Source: UMGS172 sp045546915
GTDB lineage: Bacteria; Bacillota; Clostridia; Oscillospirales; Acutalibacteraceae
Reading direction: 5' to 3'
Assembly: GCA_045546915.1 (NCBI GenBank)
Contig: JAZQDU010000018.1
Span: forward strand, 87,029 to 151,028
Length of the DNA stretch: 64,000 nucleotides
The notes under the pieces were generated by a model, which worked only from the letters and a program-made list of their open reading frames with translations, was not told the DNA's origin and did not search any database. Both the position numbers and the translations under genes were made by a program. Below are positions 58,392 through 64,000 of this stretch, piece by piece. Positions within the stretch are counted from its first letter, which is position 1; every line of letters starts with the position of its first letter.

Positions 58392-58925
58392 TTAATAATT
58401 CTCTTTTCTAACTTCAAAGAAACTCTTGGGATGTACGCATACAGGGCAAACTTCAGGAGCCTTTTTGCCAATTACCAAATGTCCACAATTGCGGCACTCC
58501 CACATAGTTTCCTCAGCTTTTTCAAATACCTGCTGCATATCAACATTATTGAGTAATGCACGGTATCTTTCCTCATGAGCCTTTTCAATTTTTGCTACTT
58601 CTGCGAATTTAAAAGCCAACTCAGTGAATCCTTCTTCTTCGGCCTCTTTAGCAAAGGTTGCATACATATCGGTCCACTCGTAGTTCTCACCTTCTGCAGC
58701 TGCTAAAAGATTAGCGGCGGTATCGCCCAACTCACCTAAAGCCTTAAACCAAAGTTTAGCGTGTTCTTTTTCGTTATCAGCAGTCTGCTGGAAAATCGCA
58801 GCAATTTGCTCATATCCTTCTTTTTTAGCAACGCTTGCAAAATAAGTGTACTTATTTCTTGCCTGACTTTCACCAGCAAAAGCGGTCATCAAATTTTTCT
58901 CAGTTTTACTACCTTTTAATTCCAT
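58392..58925 (-). CDS. rbr: Rubrerythrin
   Basis: Non-haem iron peroxidase of anaerobes that reduces hydrogen peroxide. 177 residues: an N-terminal ferritin-like four-helix domain with iron ligands in FAGESQARNKY, DNEKEHAKLW and KIEKAHEERY, and a C-terminal rubredoxin-like iron site with CRNCG and CPVC. The frame beginning at 58940 is a TTG inside the ribosome binding site TTGGAGGAAAAC; the ATG at 58925 is the start. Directly downstream of perR, its usual regulator. Confidence 0.97.
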   Translation of the reverse strand: MELKGSKTEKNLMTAFAGESQARNKYTYFASVAKKEGYEQIAAIFQQTADNEKEHAKLWFKALGELGDTAANLLAAAEGENYEWTDMYATFAKEAEEEGFTELAFKFAEVAKIEKAHEERYRALLNNVDMQQVFEKAEETMWECRNCGHLVIGKKAPEVCPVCVHPKSFFEVRKENY

Positions 58926-58943
58926 TTTGTTTTCCTCCAAAAA

Positions 58944-59318
58944 TTAATTTATAATATTATTACTGCGACATTTGTCACAGATATAATGCAGATTTAATTC
59001 GTAATCGGTAATATCAACGCCCGACCACGCTTCTAATTTTTCGTGCATATCGCTTATGAAAAGGTCATACACATTTCCGCATTTATCACATTTTAGGTGT
59101 TCATGCGGAACCTCAGGTCGGTCATAACGGTCGGGTTCGCCGTGAATAGAAACCCTACGCAACAGACCGATATCAGTTAGAGCATTTAAATTATTATAAA
59201 CAGTTGCCATAACAATCGACGGCATTTGTGCTTTTGCTAAATTATAAACCTCTTCAGCCGTTAAATGCTCACAAGAATTATGAACTACGTTATAAACCAA
59301 CTGTCTTTGTTTTGTCAT
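58944..59318 (-). CDS. perR: Fur-family regulator, PerR-like
   Basis: A 124-residue Fur-family repressor; small size and the rubrerythrin neighbour point to PerR, the peroxide sensor. The winged helix (TKQRQLVYNVVHNSCEHLTAEEVYNLAKAQMPSIVMATVYNNL region, spelled from the start), DRPEVPHEHLKCDKCG with metal His and Cys, and CDKCRSN form the structural zinc site. Start ATG after AGAGGTG. An inverted repeat over its promoter suggests self-regulation. Confidence 0.9.
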   Translation of the reverse strand: MTKQRQLVYNVVHNSCEHLTAEEVYNLAKAQMPSIVMATVYNNLNALTDIGLLRRVSIHGEPDRYDRPEVPHEHLKCDKCGNVYDLFISDMHEKLEAWSGVDITDYELNLHYICDKCRSNNIIN

Positions 59319-59332
59319 TTTTTCACCTCTTT

Positions 59333-59378
59333 TAGAATTGTTCTAATTCTATTATAATAAAATTAATTCATTTGTCAA
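59333..59378 (-). promoter_or_regulatory. perR promoter with overlapping inverted-repeat operator
   Basis: On the minus strand TTGACA (59378-59373) and TATAAT (59356-59351) are 16 bases apart. TAGAATT-GTTCT-AATTCTA, a 7-bp inverted repeat (59333-59351), overlaps the expected start site. It resembles but does not equal the Bacillus PerR box. Confidence 0.65.
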
Positions 59379-59400
59379 GTGTTTTTTAAAAAAATCAAAA

Positions 59401-59429
59401 AAATCCGTACTTTTTTACAGTACGGATTT
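59401..59429 (-). terminator. Terminator of the class A PBP gene
   Basis: AAATCCGTAC/GTACGGATTT stem with T-rich sequence following on the minus strand. Confidence 0.88.
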
Positions 59430-59435
59430 TAATGT

Positions 59436-61955
59436 TTAATTTTCTTCGGTTTCGTCAGGCGGTGTAGTAGGAGTTTCAGGTGTATTAGGCGAATCGGGAG
59501 TTTGAGGTTCCTCAGGTTCTTCTAATATAGGTCCACCGTTCTCAATCCACTCGTCTGTAACCTCACCATAGGTCTTGCCCTCATGTTCTGTACACGACTT
59601 AGGCAATGAATAATTGGTTTTATAATAACCTATTTCATAGTCATTACATCCCGTTGTAGCAAGCAAACCGGTTTCTTTACAGAAATATCTTCTTGTTACA
59701 AATTCACTTTCTTTAAACTCTTTAGGTTCAAGATTTTTGTGGATACGTCTCATAACGTTCTCCCACATATCCTTTGAAAGATTCCTGTAACCGCTTGCAA
59801 TTTTACCCGGTGTATCAAAACCAAACCAGCAAGAGGCAACATAATACGGTGTGCCACCCGATAACCATATATCATAGTAATCATTTGTAGTTCCGGTTTT
59901 GGCAAAACATTTCATAGTATCGCTAAAGTCACTTATGGTCTTAGCAGTACCGTTTGAACCGTAAACAACGTTCTGCATCATGTGATTCATAATTGATGCT
60001 GTGTTTTCATCAATCAAGGTTTCGCCATCTTCCTGCTCAAGTATCACATTGCCGCGTTGGTCAGTAACAAGTGTAAAAGTAGTAGGCTCGTAATACTTAC
60101 CTAAATTACCAAATACAGCATATGCCGCCGCAGACTGTGTTGTAGTAATACCTGTACTTGTACCGCCGATTCCAAGAGCAGAATATCCCCTATCTGAGTT
60201 ATAATTAAGGTCGGTGAGTTTAAATCGGTCGTAAAGGAACGAATATACCGAGTCAAACCCTAACTGTCCTACCAACTTACATGCAATGGTATTAGTCGAA
60301 CGTTCAAGTGCCTTATATGCAAACATATTTCCAAGGTATTCATCGTAGGAGTTTGTGGGACCGGGCTTATATTGTGAAGTCTTTGAATCCCAGGTATATT
60401 GTTCAATCGGCGAATCTTCAAGAACAGTAGAATAAGTTATAAGATTTTTCTGCAAAGACTGAGAATATGCCGCCAACGGTTTTATACTTGAACCGGGCTG
60501 ACGGTATGCCATGGTTGCACGGTTAAATCCACGGCTTTCGGTCTTTTCACCTGCACCACCCACAATACCGACAATGTGACCCTCATAATCCATTATAGTC
60601 ATTGCAGACTGTATGGTTTTATCTTTCCGTTTTAACTTAAAATAAATGTTCGTTTTTGAATATTCATCATCAAGAACGGCTTGTATTTCAGGGTCAAGCG
60701 TACAATAAATCTTATAACCACCGTTATAGAATTTCAGCGATGCATGAGCCTCATCGTATCCGTAACGTTCTACGAGTTTTTGCGTTACCTCTTCATACAA
60801 AGCATCAATAAAATAACTGTTAATTTTTTCAGGATTTTTTGCAATCGGGTTAGAAACAACATTAAGTTCTGCATTTTTGGCTTCGTTATATTCTGTTTCC
60901 GAAATGTACCCTTGCTCATACATCAGATAAAGTACGGTATTCCTGCGTTTTTTATTATCGTTAGGATTACGGTCGGGTCGATATTTCTCAGGTTCTTTGG
61001 CAAGGCTTGCAATAGCGGCACATTCCACCAAATTAAGTTCACTGACACTTTTGCCAAAATAATAGTTAGCAGCAACCTCAACACCGTAAATACCGCCTGC
61101 AAGGCAAATTGTATTAAGGTAACATTCCAATATTGTTTCTTTTTCGTATTCGCTCTCAAGCCTTCTGGCACGCATAATTTCACGTACCTTACGCATAGGC
61201 GTTTGGTCAGAGTCCTTAGTTACGTTTTTAACCAACTGTTGAGTTATGGTAGAACCACCTTGGTTAGACGAATAAAGGTCTAAAAACATATTTGCAAACG
61301 CACTTACAGTACGTTTCCAATCAACTCCGTTATGTTCATTAAAACGTTTATCCTCAACAGCAATGTAAGCGTTTTTCAAATCAGCAGGCATATCCTCAAG
61401 GTCAACCCAAATACGGTTTTCTTCCCCGTGCAGGCGCTGATACTCAACATATTCACCGCTATCATTATCTAAAACATAAACTGTTGTGGTAAACTTTAAA
61501 TCATACAAGTTTTGGTCGATAGTATCGTCAACAAAATTGAAAACATAAATTGCAAACGCACCCGCAACCAAACAACCCGTTATAATTCCGATAAGGAGCA
61601 CCGTTACAAAGGCTGTGCCGACAATTTTTAATGATTTAGCAGTCTTTTTTGAAATTTTAAAGTTAAATTTTTTCTTATCTTCTTGTTTAGGCTTACCAAA
61701 ATTATTGATATTAATTGTTTCCTCATTATCGTCTTGGTTCTGCGCCGAACCCATTGGCAACAAATCAAAGGAAATATCGCCATCCCCGAAAATCAAGTCA
61801 AGGTCAAACTCATCTTCAACCGATGTATCCAACTCGATATCACTAGGTGTATCAATCGGCTTGGTTTTTTCACTCGAAAAGCGGTCGATATCATAACCCT
61901 TATCGTTATCATCGTTAAAATTGTCATCTTTACGATTTTTATCAAACTCGTTCAC
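59436..61955 (-). CDS. Class A penicillin-binding protein (glycosyltransferase and transpeptidase)
   Basis: A bifunctional peptidoglycan synthase of 839 residues. An acidic, low-complexity cytoplasmic N-terminus (1-100), one membrane helix (about 108-135), GT51 glycosyltransferase with VEDKRFNEHNGVDW and GGSTITQQLVKN, transpeptidase with SxxK in PGSSIKPLAAY, SxN in ERSTNTIACK and KTG in AKTGTTNDYYD, and a Pro/Glu/Thr-rich tail (EEPEEPQTPDSPN). GTG start at 61955 after GGGCAGGTG. All active-site motifs are intact. Similar to PBP1A. Confidence 0.95.
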   Translation of the reverse strand: MNEFDKNRKDDNFNDDNDKGYDIDRFSSEKTKPIDTPSDIELDTSVEDEFDLDLIFGDGDISFDLLPMGSAQNQDDNEETININNFGKPKQEDKKKFNFKISKKTAKSLKIVGTAFVTVLLIGIITGCLVAGAFAIYVFNFVDDTIDQNLYDLKFTTTVYVLDNDSGEYVEYQRLHGEENRIWVDLEDMPADLKNAYIAVEDKRFNEHNGVDWKRTVSAFANMFLDLYSSNQGGSTITQQLVKNVTKDSDQTPMRKVREIMRARRLESEYEKETILECYLNTICLAGGIYGVEVAANYYFGKSVSELNLVECAAIASLAKEPEKYRPDRNPNDNKKRRNTVLYLMYEQGYISETEYNEAKNAELNVVSNPIAKNPEKINSYFIDALYEEVTQKLVERYGYDEAHASLKFYNGGYKIYCTLDPEIQAVLDDEYSKTNIYFKLKRKDKTIQSAMTIMDYEGHIVGIVGGAGEKTESRGFNRATMAYRQPGSSIKPLAAYSQSLQKNLITYSTVLEDSPIEQYTWDSKTSQYKPGPTNSYDEYLGNMFAYKALERSTNTIACKLVGQLGFDSVYSFLYDRFKLTDLNYNSDRGYSALGIGGTSTGITTTQSAAAYAVFGNLGKYYEPTTFTLVTDQRGNVILEQEDGETLIDENTASIMNHMMQNVVYGSNGTAKTISDFSDTMKCFAKTGTTNDYYDIWLSGGTPYYVASCWFGFDTPGKIASGYRNLSKDMWENVMRRIHKNLEPKEFKESEFVTRRYFCKETGLLATTGCNDYEIGYYKTNYSLPKSCTEHEGKTYGEVTDEWIENGGPILEEPEEPQTPDSPNTPETPTTPPDETEEN

Positions 61956-62131
61956 AACAGCACACCTGCCCTTTTGAAGTTTTGATGTAAACTATTACTT
62001 TATAACCACATTGTACCACAAAACTTTCATTTTGTGTGTTACAGTATTGTTACAAATATTTCAAATTTATTATTAACAACCGAATAATATCTTTATACCG
62101 CGAGAAAACTTAAATAAGAGGTGAACAAAAT

Positions 62132-62461
62132 ATGAATCCAAAAAGAATTGTTTTTTGCATATTTACTGTAAGTTTTCTGTTTTCATGCATTTATCTTCCT
62201 ATTAGTGCAACACGACGCCATGAAGAACACCTGCCGTCAAAAGAGCAAAACAACACAATCACCCAAGAAGAAACCTTTACCGTAAAGAGTCATAACGGTA
62301 AAATATCGGTATTTTCATCCTATAAAAGTGAGCCGATTTACACCCTTGACAGTCCATATATCAGAGATTTACCCGAACACGACCAGATTTTACTGCAAAA
62401 CGGCATAATAGCGAAATCAAAAGAAGAATTAATGAAAATACTTGAAGATTATGATTATTGA
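62132..62461 (+). CDS. BofC C-terminal domain-like exported protein
   Basis: A 109-residue protein with a signal peptide or anchor (1-26) and a C-terminal part that fits the BofC C-terminal domain: VKSHNGKISVFSSYK, YTLDSPYIRDLPEHDQILLQNGI, KSKEELMKILEDY. In Bacillus BofC restrains SpoIVB. It lacks the N-terminal BofC domain and is therefore a short form. Start ATG after AAGAGGTGAAC. Its stop overlaps the convergent S41 protease gene by seven bases. Confidence 0.75.
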   Translation: MNPKRIVFCIFTVSFLFSCIYLPISATRRHEEHLPSKEQNNTITQEETFTVKSHNGKISVFSSYKSEPIYTLDSPYIRDLPEHDQILLQNGIIAKSKEELMKILEDYDY

Positions 62462-63669
62462 GCGCTAAGATATTTTACAGCCTCTAAAAAATCTTTATCG
62501 TTTTCAATGCCGTTTATAAGGCGATATCTCAACTCTTCATCAGCATATTCAACTGATATATCCGGCTTAACACCAATTCCGTCAAGACAGGTGCCGTTAG
62601 CAGTATAATACTTGCCCACAGTAAATCTCACAAGTGAACCGTCGCTTAACGAATAAGTCCTCTGCACAACGCCCTTACCAAAAGTTAAACGTCCAACCGA
62701 CACTGCCTTGTTATAGTCCTTCATGCCCTGAACAAAAAGTTCAGAAGCACTTGCTGTATTTTCGTCGGTAAGGCAAACTATAGGCAAATTGACTTCCGAT
62801 GCGTCAGACATATAAACCTCATTCATATTATCATTTTTATAGGTTACTTTTATTGCCAAGCCCTCAGGAATAACGTAATCGAGCATTTTATGAGCAGCAT
62901 TCAAAGTGCCTCCACCGTTTCCGCGCAGGTCAATAATTAAAGCCGTTGCACCTTGTTCGCTCAAGGTTTCTATTGCTTCGCTTAGTTGCTCAGGCGAACG
63001 GTCGTTAAATGTTGTAATTAAAATATATCCTTTGTCATCTATCATGCGGTAAAAAACCGACTGACTTATAAACTGCGTTAAGGTTACATCTGCTTCGATT
63101 AATTTGCCTTTTCGATTAATAACCAAGTGAACAGCAGTACCGAGCGGCTGAGATTTTATATAAGTTAAGGTTTCAGAATAACCGTACTCCGCGACCATTT
63201 TATCATCTATTGAAATAATTTCATCCCCACTAAGTAAACCGGACTCCATGGCAGGACTGTCTTTATGAACTTCAAGAACATACATGGTCTTATTATCAGG
63301 ATGTTGAGAAATTTGAACACCCATTCCGCTATTGACACCGTATAACGAGTTAAGACTCTCTTCGGCATCGTCTTTTGTAACATAACCCGCATATCTGTCA
63401 TTTAACCCTGCAACGTAACCGGTGCAAATTGTATCAGCCATAATCTGAGAATCAACATCGCCTACATAATATTTATCAACCAAATCTCTGATTTCCTGTA
63501 ATTTATCATTTAACAGAATTTCATCCTCATTTGTAGCCTCACCCGGCATAATATTTGGAATATACGACGGAACAAGCGACTGATAAACCATTGACGTTAT
63601 AGCCACCGTTGAAGCAACAAAGAAAGATACTATTATGATAACTTGTTTTAGTGAGAAGGCTTTGCTCAT
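62455..63669 (-). CDS. C-terminal processing peptidase, S41 family with PDZ
   Basis: A 404-residue exported S41 protease. A membrane anchor (about 8-30), a helical N-terminal part, a PDZ domain (VHKDSPAMESGLLSGDEIISIDDKM) and the protease core with the conserved IIDLRGNGGG, catalytic Ser in TASASELFVQG and Lys in RLTFGKGVVQ. Such CtpA/CtpB proteins clear envelope substrates; Bacillus CtpB cuts SpoIVFA in the SigK pathway. Start is the ATG at 63669 after GAAAGGGAAG, not the longer frame at 63759. Downstream of the M23 gene, after its terminator. Confidence 0.93.
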   Translation of the reverse strand: MSKAFSLKQVIIIVSFFVASTVAITSMVYQSLVPSYIPNIMPGEATNEDEILLNDKLQEIRDLVDKYYVGDVDSQIMADTICTGYVAGLNDRYAGYVTKDDAEESLNSLYGVNSGMGVQISQHPDNKTMYVLEVHKDSPAMESGLLSGDEIISIDDKMVAEYGYSETLTYIKSQPLGTAVHLVINRKGKLIEADVTLTQFISQSVFYRMIDDKGYILITTFNDRSPEQLSEAIETLSEQGATALIIDLRGNGGGTLNAAHKMLDYVIPEGLAIKVTYKNDNMNEVYMSDASEVNLPIVCLTDENTASASELFVQGMKDYNKAVSVGRLTFGKGVVQRTYSLSDGSLVRFTVGKYYTANGTCLDGIGVKPDISVEYADEELRYRLINGIENDKDFLEAVKYLSAQ

Positions 63670-63693
63670 TTTAACTTCCCTTTCATAAAAATA

Positions 63694-63722
63694 ACGGGCT
63701 GACGGTATATCAGCCCGCTTTA
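63694..63722 (-). terminator. Terminator of the right-edge M23 gene
   Basis: CGGGCTGA/TCAGCCCG stem; on the minus strand it is followed by TTATTTTTAT. Confidence 0.8.
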
Positions 63723-63724
63723 TT

Positions 63725-64000
63725 TTACTTAAAATACTTTTTCGGGTCGGTGGTGTCACCGTTTACACGCACCTCAAAATGCAAGTGATAGCCTTTAGAC
63801 GCACCGGTTGTGCCAACATAACCAATGGTTTGTCCTTTTTGAACCTTTTGTCCTACCTTGACTATATACTTAGTCATATGTGCATAAAGGGTTACATATG
63901 ATTTTCCGTCATCGGCAGTACCGTGGTTTACCATGACATAATAGCCATATCCTCCGGAATTATACTTAGCAATAGAAACAATACCATCGGCTGCTGCAAC
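63725..64000 (-). CDS. M23-family metallopeptidase, C-terminal part only
   Basis: The right edge of the window holds the C-terminal 90 or so residues of a LytM/M23 peptidase: VAAADGIVSIAK, GGYGYYVMVNHG, TLYAHMTKYIVKVGQKVQKGQTIGYVG and the zinc-ligand end SKGYHLHFEVRVNG (HxH), then TDPKKYF. The N-terminal part lies outside. It is upstream of the S41 protease on the same strand, a pairing common in Firmicutes (division or wall hydrolase with CtpA). Confidence 0.9.
   Translation of the reverse strand, partial: VAAADGIVSIAKYNSGGYGYYVMVNHGTADDGKSYVTLYAHMTKYIVKVGQKVQKGQTIGYVGTTGASKGYHLHFEVRVNGDTTDPKKYFK

Overview
The window looks like a chromosome segment of an anaerobic, endospore-forming member of the Clostridia, probably a gut Oscillospirales/Ruminococcaceae-type organism. 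The evidence is AT-rich DNA with purine-rich Shine-Dalgarno sites, a complete spoIIIA operon, dipicolinate synthase genes, sigG, spoIVB, bofA, ytfJ, a dacF-like carboxypeptidase, and AddAB rather than RecBCD. The species assignment is inference. Nearly all of the sequence is ordinary core genome; no phage, IS element or CRISPR array was seen.

Layout. 0-3.5 kb: an edge-truncated M23 peptidase, a membrane protein, dut, degV and an MscS channel. 3.5-8.8 kb: an unassigned hairpin element, an Asp23 protein and spoIIIAA-AH. 8.9-13.0 kb: murC, cca and dpaA-dpaB (spoVFA-spoVFB) behind a SigK-like promoter. 13.0-13.8 kb: no protein gene. On the minus strand a consensus promoter and an oriented terminator bracket three related RNA-like units, each ending in a Shine-Dalgarno and an AUG-UAC-stop mini-ORF; this is the most unusual thing in the window. 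13.8-14.4 kb: a DUF1292 gene and a 6S-type RNA. 14.4-22.3 kb: YbaK deacylase, addA, addB, bofA, secG. 22.4-25.6 kb: a three-gene biotin-dependent decarboxylase/transcarboxylase set. 25.7-33.9 kb: acetyltransferase-like protein, pseudouridine synthase, DacF-like protein, YtfJ, DUF2953, ScpB, ScpA, M50 protease, GT-C glycosyltransferase, DUF1015. 34.0-42.4 kb: pyruvate kinase, rpsT, a short pyrophosphatase, a gene remnant, a zinc-ribbon membrane protein, trmL, an M15 lipoprotein, and the glycolytic run pgk-tpiA-gpmI. 42.4-46.1 kb: AraC regulator, PlsC, diacylglycerol kinase, radical SAM protein. 46.2-49.2 kb: an accessory module, with an XRE regulator divergent from a three-gene operon (YbjQ-like, zinc-ribbon/TPR/DUF6273 membrane protein, HEPN-like protein) and a 14-bp inverted repeat over the shared promoters. 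49.3-56.4 kb: spoIVB, PRC-barrel protein, sigG, HtrA, histidine kinase, response regulator, zinc-ribbon protein, a degraded tRNA and a small sigma factor. 56.6-64.0 kb: phosphoglucomutase, rubrerythrin, PerR, class A PBP, a BofC-like protein, an S41 protease and a second edge-truncated M23 peptidase.

How the genes fit together. Many genes serve sporulation: the SpoIIIA channel between mother cell and forespore, SigG in the forespore, SpoIVB/BofA/BofC-like/S41 parts of the SigK-processing checkpoint, dipicolinate synthesis for spore dehydration, and DacF and YtfJ. Others form ordinary housekeeping units for glycolysis, chromosome segregation (ScpAB), recombination (AddAB), envelope stress (HtrA with a two-component system) and oxidative stress (PerR-rubrerythrin). 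Many start codons were moved from the longest reading frame to an ATG, GTG or TTG with a well-placed ribosome binding site, as noted per gene.
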